In this document: in pieces, positions 15,368 through 23,586 of the stretch
Position numbering within the stretch: the first letter of the stretch is position 1
How the letters are laid out: each line of letters starts with the position of its first letter
NCBI RefSeq assembly: GCF_015207255.1
Contig: NZ_JADEXG010000052.1
Span: 1 to 38,907 of the forward strand
Direction: 5' to 3'
DNA length: 38,907 nucleotides
Origin: Vasconcelosia minhoensis LEGE 07310
GTDB lineage: Bacteria > Cyanobacteriota > Cyanobacteriia > Phormidesmidales > Phormidesmidaceae
Program-made: the position numbers and the translations under genes
The notes under the pieces: generated by a model
Database searches by the model: none
The model's input: only the letters and a program-made list of their open reading frames with translations
What the model was told of the DNA's origin: nothing

Positions 15368-16036
15368 TCAGGAATGAGCCAGCCGCTCCAGAGAAAGCCG
15401 GGCCGCTTCTGAGACCTGCGGGTGCGGATCTTTCTCCAGGTAGCGCAGGGCCGATTCGGTTTTTTCGCTGGGCAGCTGCCCTAAGGCTTCGGCCAGTCGC
15501 TGGCGCACCAGCCAGTCTTCCGACTGGACAAAGCGGAGGATGTCGGTGACGGCTTCGCGATCGCCAATTTCGCCCAGGGCCGCGATCGCCGCCTGCTGAA
15601 TCACCACTTCTTTACTTTTCAGCGCCTCAATCAGCACATCATGGGCGCGCGGATCCTTGAGATTTCCCAGCGACACCGCCGCACTGAACCGCACCAGCCA
15701 GTCAACGTCTTCATAAAAGGCCCGAGACAGGGGCTCAAAGGCACGCACATCCTCCAGATAGCCCAGGGCTCCGGCAGCGTCGGCGCGAATGCCATAATCG
15801 GGATCGTTTTCTAAAAGATCGATCAGGATGGGATAGCATTCCTCAGTCTGCTTTACTCCCAGCGCAAAAACAGCCATTGAGCGTACCTGCTCATTCTGGT
15901 CATTCAACACTTTTTTGATTAGCGGAACGGCCTCCTCAGCGGGCACATCGCGCAAAGCCGCCAAAGCCAGCTTGCGATCCTTAAGATCTCCGGTCTCTAG
16001 ATCACGGGCGAGGGTATCGAGGTCGGGCTGGGTCAT
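15368..16036 (-). CDS. HEAT-repeat (PBS lyase-like, NblB-like) protein
   Basis: The 222-residue protein is made of about six HEAT-like repeats. Successive units contain AVPLIKKVLNDQNEQVRSMA, GYLEDVRAFEPLSRAF, SLGNLKDPRAHDVLIEAL and EIGDREAVTDILRFV, ending DPHPQVSEAARLSLERL. The repeats resemble those of phycobilin lyase subunits (CpcE) and of NblB, which takes part in phycobilisome breakdown. CpcE would sit by cpc genes and be longer, so a NblB-like or general protein-binding role is more likely, but no specific function can be claimed. Confidence 0.7.
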   Translation of the reverse strand: MTQPDLDTLARDLETGDLKDRKLALAALRDVPAEEAVPLIKKVLNDQNEQVRSMAVFALGVKQTEECYPILIDLLENDPDYGIRADAAGALGYLEDVRAFEPLSRAFYEDVDWLVRFSAAVSLGNLKDPRAHDVLIEALKSKEVVIQQAAIAALGEIGDREAVTDILRFVQSEDWLVRQRLAEALGQLPSEKTESALRYLEKDPHPQVSEAARLSLERLAHS

Positions 16037-16411
16037 ACAGGAATGTCAGTAAATTTATGGCTCTATTATAAAATCCTCAGCCGATACGGACAGGAAAACG
16101 CTGTCGTCATAACCGATCCCCAAAATTGGCGGCAGCAGCAGTTCAACCACCGAGGGATCCTGAAAATGGTTGATCTTCGTTTCCGGGTGGGGATAGTCGA
16201 TCAGGCCGTTAAACGTCGTACAGCCGACGGCATCCGAGCCAAGCGTCCCAACGCCGCCGCCATTGGCAGCCCCAGCCCCCCGACCAGCCCAATACGCCGG
16301 TCTCAGGCGGTGGCCGCTAGGACTCATAAAAGTTTTTTATTTTTAACTGCAAAAACCCGTCAGCCTTGCTATAGATAGAGGGTATTGACCCCATCCTGGA
16401 GGAGGTTATCG
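16037..16411. other. 375-bp divergent intergenic region
   Basis: The region separates the HEAT gene (minus) from the Nif11-like gene (plus). Open frames exist on both strands (16055-16327 minus, 90 codons; 16043-16378 plus), but neither shows a recognised motif or ribosome-binding site. The minus frame has a stretch GLIDYPHPETKINHFQDPSV that could be coding, and it ends 18 bp before the HEAT start, so a small unknown gene cannot be ruled out. The right end holds the Nif11-like gene's promoter and SD. Confidence 0.35.
16370..16375 (+). promoter_or_regulatory. Candidate -10 box of the Nif11-like gene
   Basis: TATAGA lies 36 nt before the ATG at 16412, preceded at 17 bp by a poor -35 (CTGCAA). 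The predicted leader is about 30 nt. Confidence 0.35.
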
Positions 16412-16792
16412 ATGGCAACAGCGAACGTGCTGAAGTTTATGCAAAAAACCGCCGAAGATGAATCGCTACGTCAGCGGCTTGGGCAAATTTTAGAATGCGG
16501 TGATGGCGATATCAGTTCTGAAGCTGAGCTCGACTCTGAAGAAAGCGCTGCCCTCAAGGGCGAACGGGCTCCGGCAGTGACTGAGTTTGCGGCAGAGAAC
16601 GGCTATGAATTTTCGACCGGCGAGCTGATTACCGTCGTCGATGCGTTTCAGCAACACCAGGCCGGTCAAATTTCGGATAGCGAAATGGCCCAGATCATGG
16701 GGCTGACTGATGCTAAGACACTTAAGACGGGCACCCAGAGCAGCTTTCGTCGGCTGACCCAGTATCTGACCAAGACCTATCTAGGCGTATAG
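16412..16792 (+). CDS. Nif11-like domain protein
   Basis: The 126-residue acidic protein starts MATANVLKFMQKTAEDESLRQ and continues with AAENGYEFSTGELITVVDAF, the two-helix pattern of Nif11-type leader/regulatory domains. A further C-terminal part ends LTQYLTKTYLGV. AGGAGG at 16400-16405 lies 6 nt before this ATG, which decides the start over an upstream in-frame alternative. Nif11 domains occur as leaders of ribosomal peptide precursors and as free-standing proteins. Here no Gly-Gly cleavage site, core peptide or modification enzyme is nearby, so it is more likely a stand-alone protein of unknown role. Confidence 0.65.
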   Translation: MATANVLKFMQKTAEDESLRQRLGQILECGDGDISSEAELDSEESAALKGERAPAVTEFAAENGYEFSTGELITVVDAFQQHQAGQISDSEMAQIMGLTDAKTLKTGTQSSFRRLTQYLTKTYLGV

Positions 16793-16823
16793 AGATCCAG
16801 CCAACCCATAGTTGAATTTGCGT

Positions 16824-16850
16824 CCCTGTAAGCGGCATCGGTTTACAGGG
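16824..16850 (+). terminator. Hairpin between the Nif11-like gene and the CobW gene
   Basis: Perfect 8-bp arms CCCTGTAA (16824-16831) and TTACAGGG (16843-16850) with an 11-nt loop lie 32 bp after the Nif11-like stop. No T-run follows. It may be a terminator of the upstream gene or an operator. Confidence 0.45.
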
Positions 16851-16898
16851 AGAGCTCTGCTACTTTGACGGCAATTTTCCGATAGCATGGCATATCGC

Positions 16899-16904
16899 TA
16901 CAAT
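16899..16904 (+). promoter_or_regulatory. Candidate -10 box of the CobW-type gene
   Basis: TACAAT followed by AGGG lies 47 nt before the ATG at 16952. A good TTGACG exists at 16865-16870 but is 28 bp away, too far for a normal -35. No Zur-type palindrome was recognised here. Confidence 0.35.
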
Positions 16905-16951
16905 AGGGATTGCTTCAAGCTCTTCCTAATTCGCCAATTTCCCTCAATCCT

Positions 16952-18076
16952 ATGACTGCAACAACCCCCGCTCAGACCCAGCAGATGGATGTTTCCAAAC
17001 ACGGCCTGCCCGTGACGATCATTACGGGTTTTTTGGGCAGCGGCAAAACCACGCTGCTCAACCACATTCTGACCAACCAGGAAGGGCTGAAAACGGCTGT
17101 GCTGGTCAACGAATTTGGCGAGGTGGGGATTGACAACGACCTGCTGATTACCACCAGCGAAGACGACACCATGGTGGAGCTGAGCAACGGCTGTATCTGC
17201 TGCACCATCAACAACGACCTGATGGAAGCAGTTTACAAGGTGCTCGAGCGGTCGGACAAGATTGATTACCTAGTCGTCGAAACCACGGGACTCGCCGATC
17301 CCCTGCCGGTGGCGCTTACCTTTCTGGGCACAGAGCTGCGCGACCTGACCCGGCTAGATTCGATCGTGACGGTGGTCGATTCTGAAAACTATAGCCTGGA
17401 CCTGTTCAATTCCCAGGCTGCCTACAATCAGATTGCCTACGGCGATATTATTTTGCTCAATAAGGTGGACCTGGTTGACCCGGCTGATGCCGACCTGCTA
17501 GAAGTCAAGCTGCGGGATATCAAGCAAGACGCGCGGATTATTCGGACTACCCAGGCTCAGGTGCCGCTACCGCTGATTCTCAGCGTCGGCCTGTTTGAGT
17601 CGGATAAGTACTTCAATGAATCTCAGGAATCGCATGGCCATGACCACAATCACGAGCACGAGCATAGGCACGACCATCACAATCATGAAAACTGCGACCA
17701 CGACCACGGCCACTGCGAGCATGAGCACGAGCACGACCATTCTTCGCATCTAGAGGCAGATGGCTTCACCTCGATTTCATTTGAGCGAGAGCAGCCGCTG
17801 GCGATTCGCAAATTTCAGTATTTTCTGGACAACCAGCTGCCTGCCAGCGTCTTTCGAGCCAAGGGCATCCTCTGGTTTGACGAAAGCCCTAAGCGTCATG
17901 TCTTTCACCTCAGCGGTAAGCGGTTTTCGCTAGAAGATGAGGAATGGGGCGATCGCGCTCACAAAACGCAGCTCGTGCTGATTGGCCAAAATTTAGACCA
18001 AGACAAGCTCAAAGCGCAGATCGAAAACTGCTTTTGTATGGAGACAGCTGAGCGCGGCAAAGGCTTTAGCGACTAG
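16952..18076 (+). CDS. CobW/COG0523 G3E-family GTPase (metal chaperone type) with His-rich linker
   Basis: From the ATG at 16952 the product is 374 residues. It has the P-loop GFLGSGKT (26-33), the metal-binding CICC (81-84), an ETTGLADP switch, and the guanine-specificity NKVD (170-173). A linker at 228-266 contains 18 His and 2 Cys, then the CobW C-terminal domain follows. Relatives insert or deliver metals (Zn, Co) to client proteins in the cytoplasm, powered by GTP. The His-rich segment suggests Zn, Co or Ni storage or transfer. I chose the ATG that gives the normal short N-tail rather than an upstream TTG at 16910. The client is unknown; no cobalamin or nitrile hydratase genes are adjacent. 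Confidence 0.88.
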   Translation: MTATTPAQTQQMDVSKHGLPVTIITGFLGSGKTTLLNHILTNQEGLKTAVLVNEFGEVGIDNDLLITTSEDDTMVELSNGCICCTINNDLMEAVYKVLERSDKIDYLVVETTGLADPLPVALTFLGTELRDLTRLDSIVTVVDSENYSLDLFNSQAAYNQIAYGDIILLNKVDLVDPADADLLEVKLRDIKQDARIIRTTQAQVPLPLILSVGLFESDKYFNESQESHGHDHNHEHEHRHDHHNHENCDHDHGHCEHEHEHDHSSHLEADGFTSISFEREQPLAIRKFQYFLDNQLPASVFRAKGILWFDESPKRHVFHLSGKRFSLEDEEWGDRAHKTQLVLIGQNLDQDKLKAQIENCFCMETAERGKGFSD

Positions 18077-18222
18077 TGCGAGCCTGCTCTCACCGAGGTT
18101 TGCTCTAAGCATAGCATTAGTTTTTCTAATAAGTTTTGGGTGAACATATTTCGGAAACTGCGCGATCGCTTGTTAAAGTAAAGAAGCTTTAAGCGGTAAG
18201 TTCGCCCTTTAGGATTTGCTAT
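18077..18222. other. Intergenic region before the HAD hydrolase gene
   Basis: A small hairpin (ATTAG, five T, CTAAT) at about 18115-18130 could end CobW transcription. AGGA lies 9 nt before the next ATG. Nothing else is recognised. Confidence 0.3.
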
Positions 18223-19032
18223 ATGCAGCAGCCAACCGGCGCTGGTTTCCAGCCCGTTTCCCCCATTTCTTTGGTAGACCATCCGGGTACCCAGGCCAAC
18301 TCGGCCCGAACATCGGCCAGTTCGGTGGTGTTCTGCGACTTTGACGGTCCCATTGTAGATGTCTCAGAACGCTACTACCGCACCTACCAAACCGGATTAA
18401 GGGCAGTTCAGACAAAGGGCTCTGGGCCGCCGCTGCGGGTCCAGGCCCTGCCGAAAGAGCAGTTTTGGCGGATGAAACGCAGCCGGGTCGAGGATGGCGA
18501 AATTGCCGTTCGTTCCGGACTGCCCGAGAGCATTGTTGAAACGTTTTTGCAGCAGGTGACGCGCATGGTCAACCATGCCCATCTGCTCCAGTGGGATCGG
18601 CCCCAGCCTACGGCCCGAGCCTCCCTAGCGTTGCTCAAACGGCACCAGGTACGGCTGGTCTTAGTCACCCTCCGCCATCCCCGGCAGGTTGAAGACTTTC
18701 TGTCGGCCCACGGGCTAGCCGCTTACGTCAGCGAAGTCTATGGCGTTTCCGATATCATGGCGGCCCATGCCAATCGGGTGGCGCAAAAAGTAGATTTGCT
18801 AAAGCATGCGATCTCGCAGCAGTCTGAATTCTCAACCGCAGCGGCCTGGATGATTGGCGATACCGAAGCAGACATTATTGCTGGCCAGCAGGCTGGGCTC
18901 TCGACCGCCGCCCTAACCTGCGGCACCCGCAGCCGGTCTCATCTCCAAACGCTGCACCCCACCGCATTGCATGAGACGCTGCTGGCTGCGGTTCAGGCGA
19001 TTATCCATCAGGCTCAGGTCAAAGCGGCCTGA
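18223..19032 (+). CDS. HAD-superfamily hydrolase
   Basis: The 269-residue protein has the HAD motifs: VVFCDFDGPIVD near residues 35-46 (nucleophile Asp and acid/base Asp), VRLVLVTLRH as the motif II region near 145, a Lys at AQKVDLL, and AAWMIGDTEADIIAG near 208-222 as motif IV. Such enzymes are usually cytoplasmic phosphatases of small metabolites; substrate cannot be assigned. The first ~30 residues are unusual and low in structure. It ends 7 bp from the convergent mreD stop, leaving no room for a separate terminator. Confidence 0.8.
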   Translation: MQQPTGAGFQPVSPISLVDHPGTQANSARTSASSVVFCDFDGPIVDVSERYYRTYQTGLRAVQTKGSGPPLRVQALPKEQFWRMKRSRVEDGEIAVRSGLPESIVETFLQQVTRMVNHAHLLQWDRPQPTARASLALLKRHQVRLVLVTLRHPRQVEDFLSAHGLAAYVSEVYGVSDIMAAHANRVAQKVDLLKHAISQQSEFSTAAAWMIGDTEADIIAGQQAGLSTAALTCGTRSRSHLQTLHPTALHETLLAAVQAIIHQAQVKAA

Positions 19033-19039
19033 AGCAGCC

Positions 19040-19612
19040 TTAAGGTTTATTGCTAGGACGGTAGCGCTCCCACCAATGCTTGAGCGGGTAGTACAGGGCT
19101 GGAGCCCAAAGGCTGCTGAGGATAGCTGAGCTGAGGGCTACTTTCTGGTGGTAGACCCAGATTTGGCTGAGGCTGGCATAGAGCGAGTTGGGCAAAAATA
19201 GGCTTTGCACGGTGAACTGTAGCGCCATTGCCGTCTCAGCGACAATCGCCATGCCAAACACAATCAGCGCAATCGAAATAATATCTCCCTGGAGGTAGTG
19301 CCGCTGCTGAAGTCGAGCCGTTAAAATGCCCGTAATCATCAGTCCTAGGGCGTGGGTGGGGTAGCTGGCGGTGAGACTGTCCTGTAGCAGCCCCAAAACC
19401 AGACCCGCGATCGCGCTCTCAAATACGGTACGGCTGACGCTCCAGGCGACCACCCAGATCAGCAGCCAGTTGGGGGAAACGCCCAGCAGCTCCATGCCGG
19501 GCAGGCGAGTCGGCAGAATCAGCAGGCAAAAAGCCACTGAGCCCAGCGTGATGCCCCAGTTCCAGAGGTGCTTGCGCGGAGCCGAACGTCGCGATCGGGT
19601 GCTATAGGCCAT
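19040..19612 (-). CDS. mreD: Rod shape-determining protein MreD
   Basis: The 190-residue protein has about five predicted membrane helices (for example ITLGSVAFCLLILPT and GVSPNWLLIWVVAWSV) and the family-like loop ESAIAGLVLGLLQDSL. It is the third gene of mreB-mreC-mreD, starting 3 bp after the mreC stop. MreD is an inner-membrane part of the elongasome that connects the MreB filament system to cell wall synthesis. Membrane topology plus gene order give the identification; MreD sequences themselves vary widely. Confidence 0.85.
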   Translation of the reverse strand: MAYSTRSRRSAPRKHLWNWGITLGSVAFCLLILPTRLPGMELLGVSPNWLLIWVVAWSVSRTVFESAIAGLVLGLLQDSLTASYPTHALGLMITGILTARLQQRHYLQGDIISIALIVFGMAIVAETAMALQFTVQSLFLPNSLYASLSQIWVYHQKVALSSAILSSLWAPALYYPLKHWWERYRPSNKP

Positions 19613-19615
19613 CCG

Positions 19616-20416
19616 CTACTGACTATCCTCTGCGTCATCCTTCAAGATATTGGCAGGCGGCGCATTCACATCGAGCTTGGGCGTAAAGGGATGGACCGTG
19701 GCCCATTCCAAAATATTCAACGGAGCCGACAGCTGAATGACCGCGGCTGGGGCTGGGCTCTTGCCTAAGTCAATTGACGCTACTCGGCCAATGGGGATAT
19801 CCGGCGGAAATAGCTGGCTGTAGGAAGACGTGACAATCACATCTCCCGGCTTGACATCGGGCACCTTGTCGAAAAACTCCATCGTCACCTGGCTGCTCGA
19901 CTGTCCCCGCACGACCCCCATCGAGCGGCTGCGACTGACCTTGGCCCCAATCTGACTGGTTGGGTCGCTGATCAATAACACTCGAGCGGAGTTAGACGTC
20001 ACCGCCAGCACCCGCCCGACTAAGCCGCCCGGCCCGGTCACAATATCTCCCTCACCGATCTGATCGCGGCTGCCCCGGTTGAGCAAAACCTGCTGCCACC
20101 AGTGGTCGGCGCTGCGGCCAATCACCGCCGCCATCGTGCTGGGCCGCGTCTGCTGCTCGGCATAGTTCACCAGCTCGCGCAGCCGCTGATTTTGATTTTC
20201 GAGCTCGACGACTCGCTCCTGTAGCTCTAGCACATAGGCATTTTCGATTTGCTCGTCGGTGGGCAGGCCAGGCTGTAACGGTCGGGTTAAAAACTGGTAG
20301 GTTTCATAGACAATGGCGCCGTTTGCCTGGTGCATCAGCCAGGCTGCACCCACGGCCAGGCCGGCCAGGCCCGCCTTGAGCGCGTGTTTCTCCCACCAGC
20401 GTCTAAGCGCAAACAT
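19616..20416 (-). CDS. mreC: Rod shape-determining protein MreC
   Basis: The 266-residue protein has an N-terminal membrane helix (AGLAGLAVGAAWLMHQA), then a coiled coil (LELQERVVELENQNQRLRE), then the beta-rich periplasmic domain with GRSADHWWQQVLLNRGS and TGPGGLVGRV, which are MreC hallmarks. It bridges MreB/MreD to periplasmic wall enzymes such as PBP2. It lies 28 bp after mreB and 3 bp before mreD on the same strand, so the three form one operon. Confidence 0.92.
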   Translation of the reverse strand: MFALRRWWEKHALKAGLAGLAVGAAWLMHQANGAIVYETYQFLTRPLQPGLPTDEQIENAYVLELQERVVELENQNQRLRELVNYAEQQTRPSTMAAVIGRSADHWWQQVLLNRGSRDQIGEGDIVTGPGGLVGRVLAVTSNSARVLLISDPTSQIGAKVSRSRSMGVVRGQSSSQVTMEFFDKVPDVKPGDVIVTSSYSQLFPPDIPIGRVASIDLGKSPAPAAVIQLSAPLNILEWATVHPFTPKLDVNAPPANILKDDAEDSQ

Positions 20417-20444
20417 GTAGCGACTTTTTTAGTAAGGCCAGGGA

Positions 20445-21485
20445 TTACAGGTCGCGATGACGAGTGCTGAAGACACGCTCCATCTCAGAAAAATTTTCGA
20501 GTACGCGTCCGGTACCGAGCACTACACAGCTGAGCGGATCGGCGGCCACATGAACCACAATGCCGGTCTCATGGCTGATCAGCGTATCCAACCCCTTCAG
20601 CAGCGCTCCACCGCCGGCTAGCATAATCCCCCGATCAATGATATCAGCTGCCAGTTCGGGGGGCGTACTTTCCAACGTCCGCTTGACCGCCTCGACGATA
20701 ATCGACAGTGGTTCGGCCATGCTTTCGCGAATTTCTGGGCTCTTGATCGTCACCGTCCGCGGCAGGCCCGATAGGATATGTCGGCCCCGCACTTCGAGCG
20801 AAACCTCATCATCGGTTGCGCTGGGATAGGCAGAGCTGACCTTAATTTTGATTTCTTCAGCGGTGCGCTCCCCAATCACCAGATTGTGCACCTTCTTCAT
20901 GTATTGCAAAATCGCGTCGGTTAGCTCGTCGCCCGCGACCCGAACCGATTCGCTGAGAACGGTTCCCTGCAGACTCAGCACGGCCACCTCGGTCGTGCCG
21001 CCACCGATGTCAATAATCATATTGCCGGTGGGTTCAGCTACCGGTAACCCCGCCCCAATGGCCGCTGCGACAGGCTCATCGATCAGGTGCACCGTCCTCG
21101 CTCCGGCCTGCTCCGCCGCATTCTTCACCGCTCGACGCTCGACCTCAGTCACTCCACTGGGAATGCCAATTACCACCCGGGGGAATGCCCTCGCCCGGCC
21201 CTTATGGACGCGGTGAATAAAATGCTTAAGCATAATCTCGGCAATATCGATGTCGGCAATCACGCCGTCTCGGAGGGGACGAATCGCTCGGACATTGCCC
21301 GGCGTCCGGCCCAGCATCCGCTTCGCTTCCTCACCGACCGCTAGCGGTTCCCCTCGATCATCGATGGCGACGACGGAAGGTTCTTGCAGAACCACCCCTT
21401 CACCCGAAACATAGACCAGGGTATTGGCAGTGCCTAAATCAATACCCATATCGCGAGAGGAAGAAAATCGATCGAATAAACCCAC
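20445..21485 (-). CDS. mreB: Rod shape-determining protein MreB
   Basis: The 346-residue actin homologue starts MGLFDRFSSSRDMGIDLGTANT from a GTG at 21483-21485. An in-frame GTG 18 bp upstream would add six residues not seen in the family. The actin ATP-binding motifs are present: GIDLGTANTLVY (phosphate 1), MIIDIGGGTTEVAV (phosphate 2) and GIMLAGGGALLKG (adenosine). It polymerises on the inner membrane and guides lateral wall growth. It is the first gene of mreBCD and is divergent from ssb. Confidence 0.96.
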   Translation of the reverse strand: MGLFDRFSSSRDMGIDLGTANTLVYVSGEGVVLQEPSVVAIDDRGEPLAVGEEAKRMLGRTPGNVRAIRPLRDGVIADIDIAEIMLKHFIHRVHKGRARAFPRVVIGIPSGVTEVERRAVKNAAEQAGARTVHLIDEPVAAAIGAGLPVAEPTGNMIIDIGGGTTEVAVLSLQGTVLSESVRVAGDELTDAILQYMKKVHNLVIGERTAEEIKIKVSSAYPSATDDEVSLEVRGRHILSGLPRTVTIKSPEIRESMAEPLSIIVEAVKRTLESTPPELAADIIDRGIMLAGGGALLKGLDTLISHETGIVVHVAADPLSCVVLGTGRVLENFSEMERVFSTRHRDL

Positions 21486-21503
21486 TAGCTGGTATACCCC
21501 CAC

Positions 21504-21686
21504 ACGAGCATTACGAAACTTGTACCTGGACGAATGGATTCTATTATGCTTGATATGAGACCGTCTAGTCTGTTTTGCTTAATTCATTATTTTGGTTGCC
21601 ATTCAGTGGCACAAATGTTACCGAGGCAGTATAGGTAGGGTTGTCATTCGCTAGGATAGAACCTTAAAAAGTAATAAGTCAGTACT
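21504..21686. promoter_or_regulatory. Divergent promoter region of mreB and ssb
   Basis: This A+T-rich 183-bp spacer must hold both promoters. On the minus strand a CATAAT-like box lies at about 21544-21549, some 60 nt before mreB. For ssb several weak boxes are possible and none stands out. Confidence 0.35.
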
Positions 21687-22052
21687 ATGAGCTTAAACGT
21701 CGTCACCCTGGTGGGTCGGGTGGGTCGAGATCCCGACGTGAAATATTTTGAATCTGGTAGCGTGGTGTGCAAATTTAGCCTGGCGGTCGATCGTCGCAGC
21801 CGCAAGAGCGATCAGCCAGATTGGTTTACCGTTGAGCTATGGAGTAGGAATGCAGAAGTCGCTGCTAACTACGTGCGTAAAGGCAGCCTGATCGGCATTA
21901 CCGGCTCGCTCAAGCTCGATACATGGCAAGACCGGGCCAGCGGTGCCCCGCGTTCTACCCCGGTGATTCGGGGCGAACGGCTGGATTTGCTAGGGTCTCG
22001 TCGAGACAGTGAAGCGCCGATGGATGATAGCTACGGCGACGATCAGTTTTAG
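21687..22052 (+). CDS. ssb: Single-stranded DNA-binding protein
   Basis: The 121-residue OB-fold protein has the SSB pattern: MSLNVVTLVGRVGRDPDVKY, SGSVVCKFSLAVDR, DWFTVELWSRNAEVAANYV and KGSLIGITGSLKLDTWQD. It coats ssDNA during replication and repair. The C-terminus is acidic (DDSYGDDQF) but lacks the standard DDDIPF tip used to recruit partners, as in several short cyanobacterial forms. It ends at a strong hairpin shared with the convergent SIMPL gene. Confidence 0.93.
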   Translation: MSLNVVTLVGRVGRDPDVKYFESGSVVCKFSLAVDRRSRKSDQPDWFTVELWSRNAEVAANYVRKGSLIGITGSLKLDTWQDRASGAPRSTPVIRGERLDLLGSRRDSEAPMDDSYGDDQF

Positions 22053-22053
22053 T

Positions 22054-22076
22054 CGGGGTACGGTTTCCGCACCCCG
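22054..22076. terminator. Bidirectional hairpin terminator between ssb and the SIMPL gene
   Basis: CGGGGT-A-CGG pairs with CCG-C-ACCCCG around a TTT loop (one mismatch), immediately after the ssb stop and 7 bp from the SIMPL gene stop. It is G+C-rich and stable. No long T-run follows on either side, as is common in cyanobacteria. Confidence 0.65.
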
Positions 22077-22082
22077 GCGGCG

Positions 22083-22832
22083 CTAGTAGCGAATCTGCAA
22101 CGTCACCGTGGCTCGCACCGTCTGCTCACTGCCGACGACTGGCGTTTCAGCCAATCGCTGAGAAACTGTATCGGCGGCTTCGTTGGCGAAGGGCAGCGGT
22201 CGCGGCGGGGGGGCGCTGGCTTGGTCAATCTGAATGCCGACGATCTCCTGAGCCGTGAAGTTGAGGCTACTGAGCACCGCACCGGCCTGTTCCTGCGCAT
22301 TACGGGTAGCAATCTGAAGCGCCTGTTGCCGGGCAGCCGCGATCGCGTCATCCGCCGCTATAAAACTGACGCTATTGATCCGAGTTGCGCCCGCTTGCAC
22401 CGCGCTGTCCAGAATCGTGCCGGCCTGCTCGGTGGGAATTTCAAAGCTGATGGTGTTGGTCGCCTGATAGCCCGTCAGCTCCTGACCGTTCTCGTAGGCG
22501 TAGATTGGCCTGAGGCTAATGCCGGTAGTCTCTAGCTGGTCGATGGGCTGCGATCGCACCGCTTCCAGTACGGCTGTCGTTTGCTCAGCCGCCTGCTGCT
22601 GGACTTCTGCTGCGGTCTTTCCCTGCACCTCAACCCCCAGGCTAATCTGAGTCAGCGTCGTGGGGATCGACTCGCTGCCTTCACCGGTAACGCTGAGGAC
22701 TCGGGTTTGGGCATCCTGGGCCATGGCTGGAAATAGGGGAGCACTGCTCAAAAACGTAACCGGTATCAGGCCGATCAGTAAACAGGTCGCGGATTGGAGG
22801 CACTGCCTGCGCAAATTGAAACGGATAGACAT
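22083..22832 (-). CDS. SIMPL (DUF541) domain protein, exported
   Basis: The 249-residue protein has a signal peptide: a basic start (RFNLRR), a hydrophobic core (LLIGLIPVTFLSS), and likely cleavage after AMA. The mature part follows the SIMPL pattern, starting RVLSVTGEGS and containing AAEVQQQAAEQTTAVLEAVR, LRPIYAYENGQELTGYQATN and the last strand TVRATVTLQIRY. Members are periplasmic oligomers of poorly known function, some linked to oxidative-stress resistance. It is a single gene, convergent with ssb. Confidence 0.88.
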   Translation of the reverse strand: MSIRFNLRRQCLQSATCLLIGLIPVTFLSSAPLFPAMAQDAQTRVLSVTGEGSESIPTTLTQISLGVEVQGKTAAEVQQQAAEQTTAVLEAVRSQPIDQLETTGISLRPIYAYENGQELTGYQATNTISFEIPTEQAGTILDSAVQAGATRINSVSFIAADDAIAAARQQALQIATRNAQEQAGAVLSSLNFTAQEIVGIQIDQASAPPPRPLPFANEAADTVSQRLAETPVVGSEQTVRATVTLQIRY

Positions 22833-22910
22833 AATCGTGAGCTATGAATGGACTGCTCTAATCTCTCACAGCCGCTGCGGCAGTAGACCCCGGTTTCAGT
22901 TTCAGTAACT

Positions 22911-23465
22911 CTAGCGCCCCCTCTGACCTCTTTGGCGTTTCTGACGGCGGGCCTGGCGATACCGGACAGCCAGATTGAGACCCACGGAGTAGCCAATGAC
23001 GCTGGCAACCAGGCCCACCAGGCAAGAGCCCACGATCAGCGCGGCGCTGATATCCATGCCCATACTCATCCATTCGCGGATCGACTGCTGCGAGGAAAAG
23101 TCGATCTCTGAGCTAGACATGCCCAGCAGCAGACTGCCCAGCTTAAAGTTGAAGGCGTAAATGGGGACATAGGTGAGCGGATTACTGATCCAGGTTCCCG
23201 CAGCTGCCATAATTTTATTGCCCCTGACCACTGCCGCCAGGGCAATCCCAAAAATCGTCTGAAAGCCAAAGAAGGGAAAGGCGCCCGCAAATACGCCCGC
23301 CGCTAGTCCCCGGGCAATCTCTCTGGGGCTGCCGCGCAGGCGCAAAAAGCGCAGATAGAAGTAGCGAAAAGTCCGCCGCCAGCGCTGGGGAGCGGCCCAG
23401 CTGAGGGGTTTCCGACGACGTTTTCTAGGCTTCGGTGCGACGGGAGGGGGATAGGGGGCTGGCAT
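22911..23465 (-). CDS. DUF2062 membrane protein
   Basis: From the ATG at 23465 the product is 184 residues. A frame extension upstream to 23489 adds eight unlikely residues. A very basic N-region (KPRKRRRKPLSW) is followed by SPREIARGLAAGVFAGAFPFFGFQTI, the DUF2062 hallmark, then ISNPLTYVPIYAFNFKLG and a final helix. A basic tail ends RRQKRQRGQRGR. It is an inner-membrane protein of unknown function. It is divergent from mnmE and precedes the SIMPL gene on the same strand. Confidence 0.85.
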   Translation of the reverse strand: MPAPYPPPVAPKPRKRRRKPLSWAAPQRWRRTFRYFYLRFLRLRGSPREIARGLAAGVFAGAFPFFGFQTIFGIALAAVVRGNKIMAAAGTWISNPLTYVPIYAFNFKLGSLLLGMSSSEIDFSSQQSIREWMSMGMDISAALIVGSCLVGLVASVIGYSVGLNLAVRYRQARRQKRQRGQRGR

Positions 23466-23586
23466 AGATCGAAAAACGCACTGTCCCACCTATCTTAGAC
23501 GGCTGCTAGGCCAGCGTTCTGGTTTTGAGATCGGCTAGGCTATTTCTTATCCAAATCCTCACGGTTGACAGGCGAGACGTTTGGAT

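Noticed and set aside
16055-16327. 90-codon minus-strand frame just upstream of the HEAT gene
   Set aside because: No recognised motif, no ribosome-binding site, Gly-rich N-terminus typical of chance frames in G+C-rich DNA. Kept only as a note in the intergenic entry.
16043-16378. 111-codon plus-strand frame in the same spacer
   Set aside because: Composition changes along its length, ends in basic low-complexity sequence, and it covers the likely promoter of the Nif11-like gene.
16412-16792. Nif11-like protein as a ribosomal peptide precursor with a biosynthetic cluster
   Set aside because: No Gly-Gly cleavage site, no core peptide and no modification or export enzyme nearby.
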